NCBI GenBank assembly: GCA_030549335.1
Contig: CM060191.1
Span: 56,245,947 to 56,309,946 of the forward strand
DNA: 64,000 nucleotides
Reading direction: 5' to 3'
DNA from: Pontederia crassipes
Taxonomy: Eukaryota; Streptophyta; Magnoliopsida; Commelinales; Pontederiaceae
Position numbers and translations under genes: made by a program. The notes under the pieces are model-generated. The model saw nothing but the letters and a program-made list of their open reading frames with translations, had not been told where the DNA came from and searched no databases. Of the stretch, positions 23,890-34,330 are shown in pieces (positions within the stretch are counted from its first letter, which is position 1; each line of letters begins with the position of its first letter).

Positions 23890-25660
23890 TTTTTTTAAGG
23901 TAATGATCTCAATTAAGTAGGTGAAACACCATTGTCCAAATACATGAGATTGAGAATTCCCTGCGGAGGGCTATTCTCCCAAAATGAATCACAAAGCGAT
24001 TGCCGAGCAAGTCGGGCCAAAAAATCGGCGACACTATTTGCCGATCGAGGAATGTGTCTACATATTATATTTTCAAAAGCTAAAATAAGATGTCGGATGT
24101 CCTCAATGAGATAGCGAGTGTGCCAGGGGCAAGAGGCAGTAGAATTTGGCTGAATGAGCTGAATAAGACTAACACAATCCGACTCCACAAAGAGGTTATG
24201 AAGTCCATGAGTTCGGCAGGAAAGCAACCCAGCATGGAGACCCAGGCTTCACTTTCTAGAGCAGACTGGAAGGTAGCATGGAGCGATCCTGCAAAGATAA
24301 AAGAGGAGTTAGATGACCGAAGGATAAAACTAGCCCCTCCTACAGCTCCTGGACTGATGAATGCCCCGTCGACATTCAGTTTGGACCAGGAGAGAGGAGG
24401 GGGCTCCCAGCAGATAGAAATACTATCTGTGGGGGAAGAGCCCTCAGAATAATGGATCGAGTGGATTTCATGGTAAGCGGCCAACGCCTGCCTCCAAAAC
24501 CCCGTGCGGTTGCAGATTTGGAGCTGAAATAGACATCATTCCGAAGTTCCCAGATATTCCAAAGACAGAAAGCAAAAAGTGATAAGAATAGAGGCCGAGA
24601 CTGAGGAACAAGATGGTCAGCTTCAGAAAATCAAGAGATGGCAGACCACGAGGCCATATTATGAAAAGGAACGTTGGTTTCATTTTGAAAGATATTCCAA
24701 ACTTGCAATGCAAAAGAACAGTTAAAAAATAGATGGTCAATTGATTCAAAAGAACTATCACATAAAGTACAAGACGGAGAAAGTTGTGAATTAAAACGTG
24801 CAAGCATGTCATTAGTAGGAAGTCGCCGGTGGGAGAGTTTCCATAGAAAAAAATGGACCTTCGGAGGAACTCGAATGTTCCATATCAACTTCCAAATTTG
24901 TCGTCTAGCAACAGGGGGTTGCAGGGGGCCTGCTTACAAAATCATAAACTAATCTAGCAGTAGGAACTCCATGAATGTTAGGAGACCAGATCCATATATC
25001 ATCACAGGAAAATAAAGGCAATTTAATTTCACAAATCCTAGCAACCGGAGAAGGGGCAAAAAAGTTTAGCAGCAAATCAATGTTCTAAGCAAAATCTAAT
25101 ATAAAATCAGCAACACAGAGAAGAAAGATCTGCATTAACATTTATAAAAGTGGGCATAAAACAGATAGGCATACTAAAAATCTAAGGATCACAGTAAGCA
25201 TTAGTGCTTATACCAGTCCCAATAAGCTTTATGAGGCCAAACTTCATGAGATCTAGCACTTGCAAGATAAGTTTCCATGTAAAAAAAAATCTGCAAGAGA
25301 AGATGTGAGAAGGAGGAAACCAAGGATGTTGCTTTGTACCAATTTAGAAGAGAGGGATTGATCAAAGTTCAAAAAGGTAAGTAAACGTTTGGCTAAAAGA
25401 GATGTTTGAATATGGCGTTTAATTCCCAAACCACCAAGCTCATGAGGTTGCTGAATAATATTCCAGCTAATCAGATGCTACATATATACAGAAGAAAGGA
25501 CACAGAAAACTTGAAGTTTTTAGAATCGATCTCTTCCAGAAGTGAAGATATATTGAAAGGGTGGAGTGGAATGGATAATAACGTTGTAAAGAGAGTTGAG
25601 GTGCTCGTTAACATCTGAAGACCAAATATGCGTGCGGTCTACGGTATGAACGGGGAGATA
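23890..25660 (-). pseudogene. LINE 3' end: RT thumb, zf-RVT, RNase H remnants
   Basis: On the minus strand, a reverse-transcriptase C-terminal block reads SWNIIQQPHELGGLGIK and LAKRLLTFLNF (25640-25330). A zf-RVT region follows at 24631-24888 (RVPPKVHFFLWKLSHRRLPT, CTLCDSSFESIDHLFFNC). The RNase H-like domain is at 23913-24484 (LNVDGAF, VESD, ANSVADFLARLA). This is the domain order of plant L1-like LINEs with a fused RNase H. Frameshifts and stops separate the blocks and the 5' part of the RT is missing, as in 5'-truncated LINE insertions. The minus-strand end has only an eight-base A run near 23890, so the tail has decayed. Confidence 0.85.
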
Positions 25661-25909
25661 AAAGAAGAGAAAAAAAATGGCCCAAGCAGCAGGTTTCCTT
25701 TTCATGGGTGGGTCCAACTCCAATGCCACCGTCGGTTTTATCATACACGTTTGATGCGCCCCAAACCAAAGAAGTCGCCTGTCCTTTGAAAATTGAGATC
25801 TCACTGCCAGGTTTTGACTGCCTAATTCAAAGCACATTTGAGATAATCTACCCAACTCGTGTTTTATTCTGTGATAGTGTACTCTTTCAAGTTAAAGTGG
25901 AAAAACTAA

Positions 25910-26402
25910 GGCATCCATTTTTGGCGTGTTCACCTTTTTTTTTTATTTGACGTTACACCTTTTTTCAAACTTTTTTCTTTTATCATTTTCTTTTTTAACC
26001 TTTCATATATAACTTAATTTATTTATTATATGTAAAATATAAATAATAAAGGAGTACTATAATATTATTTATTATTTCATTATAAATTTTTAATAGTTCA
26101 TTAAATAGAAATTACTAGAAAATTGATTTTTTATATTTAAATAATATATTTTTAACAAAAATGTTGACATAATTTTTTTAATATATATTATGTATTTTAA
26201 TTTTTTAATAATTTTATAATCTATATTTATATACATATTTTTAATTCAATTACCCATTAAAATTAATCCATCACATCTATTTTTTTTATTACATCAACTA
26301 TTTTATTCCTCGTCATCAAATTTCACTCCATTAACACAATCCGAATTAATTTGTCATTTTAACTATTCACAAAAACTTGATGGAACTTTAGTTCTTATTG
26401 TC
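25910..26402. mobile_element. MITE related to the one at 2600, TSD TAA
   Basis: TAA flanks both sides (25907-25909, 26403-26405). The minus strand near 26330-26270 shares TGGAGTGAAATTTGATGA and following sequence with the element at 2600. The terminal repeats are poorly conserved, so the exact ends are less certain. Confidence 0.55.
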
Positions 26403-26405
26403 TAA

Positions 26406-27207
26406 CGGAACCCATTTGTTCCTTGTCTTCCAAGTGGGCTTCATTGCGTATAATTGAGCTTTATCCACCGCCGGTATAATAAAATCATTTTGGATTGTTT
26501 TTCCATTATAACCTGAGTAGTCGTGTCGATCATTTAACTCACATGATGCTAAAAAGTATATTGAACTTATGTTAAAGTTTCAATCTATTATCGAGTCTGA
26601 CTAATTTAATATTGCTCAAGTAGCACGTCTAAATAGCGAACTAGACAACTAAAATTTTTTACATTCGTAAAAATTCAAATTCCAACGAGCTACTGTCCAC
26701 AAAACCGTTTTGGATTTGATTGATGCTAAGTAGTAGTAAGCCACCCTGTGTGGTCACGCCAACACTGTTTCATCAATACCACTTCCGATCTCACTTGCAG
26801 TAAGGAAACTTTCGTACGACGCGAAAAACTCAAAAAAAACAAAACAAAACAAAACAGTAAACCAAGTGAAGAAAAAAATAGATTAATTATCGTTAGATTA
26901 ATAAGGAAAATAATTTTCGAGATATGCAGTATTAATATAATATTATACGGAGGTAAATCCTAATAAAATCGATTTTAAAAAATTAAATTATTATTTTCCC
27001 CAATTTTTTTTAAATTTCAGACTCAAATTGGCTAATCATGATTAAAATGTTAGTATATGATTAAGTAATCGATCCACTTATTAGAACGGCTACCGCCGCG
27101 TCGCCACGAGCTGCTCGACCGAAACGCGCATTTTTTGCCCTTTCGTCCGCGACTTTAATGCGCCCAAAACCCACCTACCTACCTACGTGTCATCCCCTCA
27201 ACCGCCT

Positions 27208-27208
<1 letters not shown>
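26406..27208. other. Upstream region of the glycine-rich gene
   Basis: No coding signal. AT-rich to about 27060, then GC content rises sharply toward the gene, ending in a poly-C tract. Confidence 0.4.

Positions 27209-27240
<32 letters not shown>
27209..27240. repeat. Poly-C tract of 32 bases
   Basis: An uninterrupted run of C on the plus strand, 154 bp upstream of the start codon of the glycine-rich gene. It can form G-quadruplex or i-motif structures and is unstable in sequencing, so the length may be inexact. Confidence 0.9.
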
Positions 27241-27337
27241 ACCTTTAATGATCTCCCCTCCTCTCCTCTCCCTTCCCTTTGCACTACCGCGCTCAAGCTT
27301 TTTAATACCCATCCCTTTCCGCCTCCCACCTAAACCT

Positions 27338-27347
27338 CTAAATACGA
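27338..27347 (+). promoter_or_regulatory. Possible TATA box of the glycine-rich gene
   Basis: TCTAAATACG lies about 50 bp before the ATG; a second candidate, TTTTTAATA, is near 27299. Either would give a short leader. Confidence 0.35.
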
Positions 27348-27393
27348 ACGCAGACATCGACCCGAACTCTTACTCCTCCTCCGTCCGTCAACC

Positions 27394-27837
27394 ATGAAGA
27401 GCCTCTCGTCGCTCCTCCTCCTCCTCGCCGTGCTGCTCGCGGCCACCGCCGAGTCCACTTCCTCCGCCGCGCGCGACCTGGAGGCCGAGCTCAAGAAGTC
27501 GTCCTCCAGGACTCCCGGCGGTGACGCCGGCCCCGGCATCCCGGGCTTCGGTACGGGGCCCGGCGGCTTCTTCGGCCCCGGGGGTGGCTTCAACATGCCC
27601 GGGTTCGGCGGCGGGTGGGGCGCCGGCTACGGCGGGCCTAGCGGCGGGTACGGTCGCGGCGGCGTGGTGCGCCCCTCCGTGGTGTGCTCGGAGCGCGGGC
27701 CCTGCTACAAGAAGCGGATCACCTGCCCGGCGAAGTGCTTCACCTCCTACAGCCGCTCCGGGAAAGGGTACGGCGCCGGAGGCGGCGGCGGTGGGTGCAC
27801 CATCGACTGCAAGAAGCACTGCGTCGCCTACTGCTGA
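27394..27837 (+). CDS. Secreted glycine-rich protein with eight-cysteine C-terminal domain
   Basis: The intronless frame encodes 147 residues. Residues 1-20 form a clear signal peptide (MKSLSSLLLLLAVLLAATAE). A short charged stretch (DLEAELKKSS) follows, then a Gly-rich region of GFG, GGY and GPGG repeats (about 45-90). The C-terminus has eight cysteines at 98, 104, 111, 115, 135, 139, 143 and 147, spaced C-x5-C-x6-C-x3-C-x19-C-x3-C-x3-C-x3-C. This layout matches a family of plant glycine-rich extracellular proteins that I recognise from their VVC..GPC.KK..TCP.KC pattern; they are thought to act in or near the cell wall, with no proven activity. GC content and third-position GC are far above the surroundings, as in many monocot genes. 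The first ATG is used because it opens the signal peptide. Antisense open frames here are shadows. Confidence 0.92.
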   Translation: MKSLSSLLLLLAVLLAATAESTSSAARDLEAELKKSSSRTPGGDAGPGIPGFGTGPGGFFGPGGGFNMPGFGGGWGAGYGGPSGGYGRGGVVRPSVVCSERGPCYKKRITCPAKCFTSYSRSGKGYGAGGGGGGCTIDCKKHCVAYC

Positions 27838-29785
27838 GCCCGAGGCGCCGGCCGTGGCCCGAGGCCTGAGCCCTCTACGTAGAGTATCGTCTACGCATGT
27901 GAACCGTATGTATCGTCTACGCATGTACGTATTATAGTGTACGTTATACTATATGACATGGCATTATATTACGTCATGAGGAAGGTAATGGTGGTTTCTT
28001 TTTATGTATCTTAATTAATTTTGCCGGGTGTTGTGATTAAATTAAGAAAGCTTCTAGTCAGACTTTTTTTTATGCAGTATGGATATATAATTAACCAAAT
28101 AAGTGGATGAATAAAGAGGGCTTTATATTATATGGTTTTAAGATACGATAAATGAGGGTTGATGGATGCATCTGAAATACTCTTTTTTGTTAGTAAGGTT
28201 CTATGATTGACATGCCACAAGTAACATTAGTAAGCTTGGTACATGACGGGGTCTCATTATTCCGGTTTCCTTCAACATGTGAATTGATTGATTAAAGCTG
28301 GGGAAAAGAAAAGCTAACATTAATGACATAGAGCAAAGATTGGAGATTCCTTCGGAATGGATTGTTGTTGTGTTACGCAGTTGTACACTTTACTAATTCA
28401 GACACAGACATGGAGAATGGTTAAAGATATAATCTTGAGGGTGACAAATTGGACTTAGGTAAGGAGAAGAGGTATGAAAGCAAGAAGATTTATTCTTACT
28501 AATAATGCTACATGAAGTCAATGAGGTGCGTTGGCTCAGGACCCGACTCCACTGTCACTTTATCGCGAGGAACCGGCGGCATCTGACCAAAAGATCACCA
28601 TGCATCTTTATTCTTTTCATATTTCTTTGCTTCCCTTAGTTACGCACGTTGCTCTGAAATCTTAATGCAAGTTGGCCAAACCTCACACCCTTCTTAGCTC
28701 TTACGGATTACTACGTTTAAGAATGAGTTCAGGAGGAATATATAAAGCTTCGGCAGGAAAAAGTTCTTTCTAGAAATTCTTGTATTTGTTGTGTAATGAA
28801 TTATGACAAGAAAAAAAAAAACGTTGATTAGGTTTTATACATGAGGCATAAGCTAAAAGTTGGAATCCTTTTTTTCCCTCATGTATAGTTCAGTTTTGTG
28901 TTTTCTTTTCGTAAAAGGATAATTCATTTTCGAGTAGGAAAAGCAATAAAAATTCATATTATTTTTGCCTGGACAAAGAATTGAACCTCATAAAGAATAT
29001 GGCTTTATTTTTTTTTATGTACATGTAGAATTTTGGTGAACATGCAATGATAGCATTTGGCTATGCATTCCATGGTTGTGATTATAATGAATGAGATGGC
29101 TCTCATATTCTTCAATTTCTTTTACCTGTATAATTATATTTATTACAGTGGTACGCATATTATAACTTGCTAGTTTAAAATATATATATGATTTTAATTT
29201 ATAATATAATTATAATCAAAATCGTGGTAACTTTAAAATATAACAACAAATATGTTTGGCCATGAGAGCATAAATATAAAAGAGTCGACGTTTGAGAGTT
29301 GGCTCATTAGATGATAAGGACGTAGACGTCAAGAGTCCAATTCAGTGGACAATAAGACATGGGATGCAGCCGTATACTTCCTGATGAGAATTTTGTAATA
29401 CAAGTGACAAATTAGATGTACATGATGCATGAAGCACCGACTCAGTTATTATAGTTGATCGACACGTATGATCCATTAATTATCTTCCCATAACAAAAGG
29501 GGGAATTAATATTAATTATGTTTGGCCCATAGGCTTTCATAAATATCAGCCAGGGTGATAAGTAGGAACCGTGTTCGATTCAATCAAAGGGGTTGCATTA
29601 CGATCATCCATCCAAAGTAGAAAAGATGTAATCAACTTTGGTGCGCATGATTAATGATCAGTAAAATTGTATTACACTGTTAATAGAAGTTAGTAATTTT
29701 ATATTCAATCCTTAGATCCATCGATTCAGTTTTAATTTGATTAGTCAGATGCTAATATCATTAGGTATCGAAAAGGAGAGTGAAC
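27838..29785. other. 3' region and intergenic DNA
   Basis: The first 150 bp are the likely 3' UTR, with a 16-bp direct repeat TATCGTCTACGCATGT at 27885 and 27911. Beyond that the DNA is AT-rich with no gene or element boundaries that I can support. Confidence 0.45.
27885..27926. repeat. 16-bp direct repeat in 3' UTR
   Basis: TATCGTCTACGCATGT occurs at 27885-27900 and 27911-27926, 26 bp apart, just after an inverted repeat CTACGTAG. Confidence 0.85.
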
Positions 29786-30627
29786 ACTATTGTAACACAT
29801 CCAAAATCGTCCCTCATGTCACGTAGGCAGTCAGATTGACCCTGAGAGCGCTACACTGCTTAATGCACTGTTGACCATGACCATTCAACAAATTGCACAC
29901 GTGGTATCAATATTATGATAAAATATAATAAAGGACTTTATTGCGGAAGTTTAAACGGTGGAATATCAAGAGACATTAATAGATAATATGGTCTATAATA
30001 AGATGAAAAAAGATAGTAACTTTAAAAAGTTTGATAAGCAGAAGATCATGATGTCTTTGAACAGACTAAAACTATAACGCAATGTAGCAATGAAAGCTTG
30101 AATATAAATATCAATCATGCGCAGCATTCTCCAAGCTTTGTGCCCTCTAACACCTCGTCAGTTAGCGTTCTCACCTGCAAAATCTCATTGCAGGGGAATC
30201 GAATATCCGTGAGAAAAAGCCCAGTACAATGGCAAATAGACGATGAAATAAAGATTAATGATAATCATAGACACAATATGTCATTGATGAACAATTATAT
30301 ACTTTGACTTCTATACATTGACTATAAAGAATGATACATCATGCTTTAACATTAATCATATCTGTGCTCTGATCTTTATTATAATTATACTTTGTCTTTA
30401 CATTATCTTTACAATGCCATGTTTCATACTTTACTTTACAATGTCTTTGTCATGTCATACAATACTTTACTTTGCCTCTACTTTACTGTGAGTTACATTA
30501 CGTCTTTTACATTACTGTAATATCCTTAAAGTTTGTTGTCCTATGCGAGTTCGACTTTATTAATTAGGATGCCAGAGGTGCCTCTCTGAATCTCTGATGC
30601 CAGTAAGACCAAAAGAGAAAAGGGTGG

Positions 30628-30912
30628 GTGTTAATAACTCACCCAATTCGAAATGTAAGTGGAAGAGAACCTACACTCTAGGAACAATGATCAATTAAGA
30701 ACATATAGATTCGCTGTATTCTCAGCTAACTACATGTCCCTCTAGCATAATACTTTAATCTCTAATGGATGAGTGTGACCAAAGCATCACCCTTCGTTCG
30801 AGATACAAGTGGGAGAAGACCTGAAATCTCAAGAACAGTGGTCATTAAAGACCAGTAATTTCACTGTCTCCTCAGCTAACTATCTGCCCCTCTCTGTACT
30901 TTACTTTAATTT
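30628..30912. repeat. Diverged ~152-bp tandem duplication in the LTR
   Basis: Two units share AAGTGG(A/G)AGA, CTCAGCTAACTA and a TACTTTAAT end; the CTCAGCTAACTA copies lie about 152 bp apart. The two copies are clearly diverged. Confidence 0.65.
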
Positions 30913-31160
30913 TTGCTCTATACTTTGGGGGCGGCACATAACAATCCTATATATTTATCTTTACTTTACTTATCTTTACGTATCATGAAATCTATGAATC
31001 AGGGCCCGACTGGGCGTTAATCTCAATACAACAGGACTCCACCAATATAGGTGAATTGATTAGAATCTCTGGTTTAGAATTTATGTGTGGATCAACTTGG
31101 TTGGATATGACTAATGGGTCGGACCGAATCGAACCGATTGAGTTGGCTGAACTACTGAAC

Positions 31161-31556
31161 CGGTCGACCACTTCTGATGGACCGGTCGACCGTTCTTTGG
31201 ATCGGTCGACTGGTCCTCTTGGATCGACCGACTGTACTCTTTGTCGGGTGTTTGTGAATCGGTCGACCGTACCTATTATCGGTCGACCAGTTGTATGGTT
31301 TGCAAGATGCACACTGCGCGAAGGATCGGTCGACCGTTTCAGTGATCGATCGACCGGTTGTAGAACTGTGAGAACACCCTCTGTATGTCGGATCGGTCGA
31401 CGGATCATATGTCCGGTCGGCCGATCGTGGAATCTGATCTGTCCATTTGACAGATAGATCGGTCGACCGCCATGGTGAGGTCGGTCGATCGCTTAATACG
31501 AACTCATGAGAGTTCTGTGCGTGAACCGGTCGACCGTTCCAGATATCGATCGACCG
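31161..31556. repeat. Paired CGGTCGACCG palindrome array
   Basis: The 10-bp palindrome CGGTCGACCG, or a one- or two-base variant, starts at 31161, 31183, 31203, about 31222, 31260, 31280, 31327, 31347, 31394, 31414, 31460, 31482, 31527 and 31547. The last ten form five pairs. Within a pair the step is 20-22 bp; pair to pair it is 67, 67, 66 and 67 bp. The spacers have no evident similarity. The array ends about 10 bp before a TATA-like box. Confidence 0.85.
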
Positions 31557-31564
31557 GTCCCTGC

Positions 31565-31575
31565 GATAAAATAGG
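31565..31575 (+). promoter_or_regulatory. TATA-like box of the solo LTR
   Basis: GATAAAATAGG directly follows the palindrome array, in the same relation as the TATA boxes of the LTRs at 9827 and 33741. Confidence 0.45.
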
Positions 31576-32204
31576 GCCGCCGGACTTTTTCTCCATTTTC
31601 GGCAGTCCTTCGGCCGTCCAACGACGACGATCACAATACGAAAAATGTTGCTATCTACTTCAAGATTATAATGAATCAACTTTATGCATCAAATAATCCT
31701 TAGTTCGTCGTCTATGGGATTTAAACGCAAGAGTACCTTTATTTTCATTCAAACGAGTTCGTCGGCAAATTCTCTCATCGTCCGTTGATCACCGGTCGTC
31801 CTTGTCTGGTGTAGGAGGTGCGCTGGGTCCTTGTGCACGTCGGGGGAGTCGCAACGCGTCGAGGGGGCGTTGGAACGTCGTTCATTCGTCGTCGAAGCCG
31901 CCCTCTGCTCCGCTGTTCGTGCGTGTGCGTCGATCGCTGGACGAGAGGAAGAAGACGATGCGGTGGCGGCTAGCTCGGACGTCGAAGGGGACGCGAGGGC
32001 GTCCCTTCGTGTCCTCTTTATAGCATCGGCCGGCCGATCGTGAGCGTGATCAGGGGAGAAAATTTCTCCTCTGGTCGGCCGTTGCCATATGCAATGTTTC
32101 TTTTTTTCGAATTCCTTTCCATATTATCTCATTAATTTGCCTTAATTACACATTTTGAATTCTTTCCTTAAGAAAAAAAATTGGATTCTTTACAACTATG
32201 ATGC

Positions 32205-32460
32205 TATTTGTTTCATGAATAAATGGTGGAATAAGCTTTAATTTAATCCAACAAATCACTTATCCATCGAAAAAATGTAAAAAGGTAGAGTTGTCATTTA
32301 TAAAAAAAAATTAACATTATGAATAGTTCATTTTTCAAATATAATTTATCCTTATGAAAAGGTGGGTAAAGCTATTTTTGGCTCCAAAATTCAAAAAACA
32401 ATTAATTTGACAAAATAAATGCATTTATTCATGGTATAATCATCCTTCAACCAAACAAGC
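32205..32460. mobile_element. Possible MITE
   Basis: The left side GCTATTTGTTTCATGAATAA and the right side (inverted AAGCTTGTTTGGTTGAAGGA...) are loosely inverted, with CATGAATAAATG present in both arms. Target duplication not resolved. Confidence 0.35.
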
Positions 32461-32597
32461 TTAAAAAAATAGAATTGAAAAAATATCTAATTTAATTATC
32501 CTATCATAATTTTAATGTAATGAGCTAATATTATTGTCTTGTTATTTCTTTCGATGTATTACCATTTTATTCTTGATTTATTTTAGCTTTTAGTTAA

Positions 32598-33323
32598 GGC
32601 TCTGTTTGGTGTGCTCTAAATTAGCAGTTGCATTAGCGTTTAGAGGATGAAAAGTTGTTATCATCGTTCGGTAAGTAAAGAACGTTTAACGTTTTGGTTA
32701 AAAAAAATGAAACGCTTAAACAACTAACGTATAGCGGTATTGCAATTAGCGGTTCACTTTTTTCCCACTTAACCCTTTTATCGATGAGTCATGTACATTT
32801 AAAAAGTATTTGTTGGTTGTAAAAAAAATTTCTGTTAGTCATCAACAATTTAACGTTTTATAGTCATGTGCAACAAATATATTTTAAATAAATTTATATC
32901 CTTATGGTCTAATTATAATTATCAATTTTACTTCAAGGATAAAATATTAATTATGAATATTTTTTTACTTTTTACTACGATCTGAACGAATTTGTATATT
33001 TCTTTTAAAATATTTATGATACAAAATGATTAGTGTGGTTCTAAAGAATCAAAATAAACTTTTTGTAAGAATATTTACTTTTGAGGTTGCAAAAATAATC
33101 CAAGTCAAACTAAATTAATGTATATTATATTATGAATTAACTAATACGATGTTCTTTTATGTCTTTTTATATTCAACAATCTACTCAACCGCTAAATGTA
33201 TCAAACACTTATTTATCAATTTCATAATTGAACCTCTATCCGCTAATCGCTATTCACTATTTAAATCACTATCCGTTGATAATCGCTATCCGCTAATCAA
33301 ACCGCTAGAAATGCCACAGAGCC
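32598..33323. mobile_element. MITE, TIR GGCTCTGT, TSD TAA
   Basis: TAA flanks both ends (32595-32597, 33324-33326). The left end GGCTCTGTTTGG and the right end (inverted GGCTCTGTGGC) share eight bases. Subterminal regions carry several AGCGGT / CCGCTA motifs in opposite orientations. 726 bp, noncoding. Confidence 0.65.
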
Positions 33324-34004
33324 TAAGTCCTTAAGATTCAGCGTTCACATGCATAAATTTGGCTATCACTAAGATAATAACTTAAAATAATTCTTTTAAT
33401 AAAACTAATAATATTCACAGAGCACAGGTTCACATATCTTGAAGATTCTCTCTTTGGAGATCCCTCGAGGATAAACAGCTTTGAACAAGACATGTAACGT
33501 AGAGGCTCATATAACTATATACGTGCGACGCTAGATATTCTTTTCATAAAATAATATTTTGAAATAAAATTTATAAAGTATAAAAATAGTTCAATAATAA
33601 TAATTCATAATTCATGATAATCAAAATATTAGAACATTCGTAGTTCACAATTTTAACGGCGTAAAATAATAAAATTTGATAATACTAGCATACTCGATTT
33701 ATAGCTCATGGCATTCAACTTAGCCACTACAACATCATCTTGTTGGATTTAAGTTTTAGTGATATATAAAATTATATTTTGATGATACAAAGCTCGAAAG
33801 ATTAAAGTCAAAATGCTAAAAAAAATTAAAGAAAAAAAGATAATTTTATACACTATACTTTGATTAAATAATTAACTATGATCCTATTAGATTTTGGATT
33901 AGTCATAAATATTAAAGTTGTAGATAATTCTGTTAGCTTTCCATAGAATAAAAAATCGTCTCATTTGGATAATTGTACAAAAAGTTATACTTAAAATAGT
34001 GCGG

Positions 34005-34236
34005 GACGGTCGAGTTGTCGGCCGGAAAATAGATCGACCGGTCCAGAACACAGATCGATCGGTCAATGCAGAAAAAGCCCAATTTCAATCAGCAAATGTC
34101 GAGACTGTACCTGTCGAAGTACCGATCGACCGGTCCAAAACACAGGTCGATCGGGCAGTGCAGAATTCGCCAATGATCACATCTTTTATAAAAGAAAATG
34201 TACGGGTCGACCGGTTCATATGTGCAGTCCATCGGC
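34005..34236. repeat. Paired GATCGACCGGTC palindromes in the SIRE-like LTR
   Basis: Pairs start at 34032/34053, 34124/34145 and 34205/34226, each 21 bp apart, with pair-to-pair steps of 92 and 81 bp. A degenerate motif precedes them near 34005. The TATA box is about 90 bp downstream. Confidence 0.75.
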
Positions 34237-34321
34237 CTCCGAGTCAAATGAACAGTAACGATCAAATTTGAAGGAGAAAATTGTGAAATAGTTTTTGGAC
34301 GACTTTCTCACTTGCAGAAGC

Positions 34322-34330
34322 CTATAAAAG
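34322..34330 (+). promoter_or_regulatory. LTR TATA box
   Basis: CTATAAAAG, downstream of the palindrome array in the SIRE-like LTR. Confidence 0.6.

Larger units (their letters stand above)
29791..32194 (+). mobile_element. Solo LTR, 2404 bp, TSD ACTAT
   Basis: The ends are TGTAACACATCC and GGATTCTTTACA. A perfect ACTAT duplication flanks them (29786-29790, 32195-32199). There is no internal retroelement coding region. A TATA-like GATAAAATAGG at 31565 lies directly after an array of CGGTCGACCG palindromes, which favours plus-strand transcription. A competing minus-strand TATA (GCTATAAAGAGG near 32025) would leave a U3 of only about 165 bp. The GC-rich block 31780-32090 would then be R/U5. 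It also carries a diverged tandem duplication at 30628-30912. Confidence 0.8.

Noticed and set aside
27388-27937. Long open frames antisense to and overlapping the glycine-rich gene
   Set aside because: They are shadows of GC-rich coding DNA; only the frame with a signal peptide and ordered cysteines is protein-like.
31161-31556. CRISPR-like array
   Set aside because: Regular short repeats with unrelated spacers, but the repeats are 10 bp, come in pairs, lie inside an LTR with a 5-bp target duplication, and this is a plant nuclear sequence.
31056-31679. Three open frames rich in RSTDR/DRS across the palindrome array
   Set aside because: The amino-acid repeats follow from the CGGTCGACCG motif; no start context, no homologues known.
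32018-32034. Minus-strand TATA (GCTATAAAGAGG) as promoter of the 29791 solo LTR
   Set aside because: It would leave a U3 of about 165 bp and place the palindrome array in the transcript; the plus-strand arrangement matches the other LTRs better. Not excluded.
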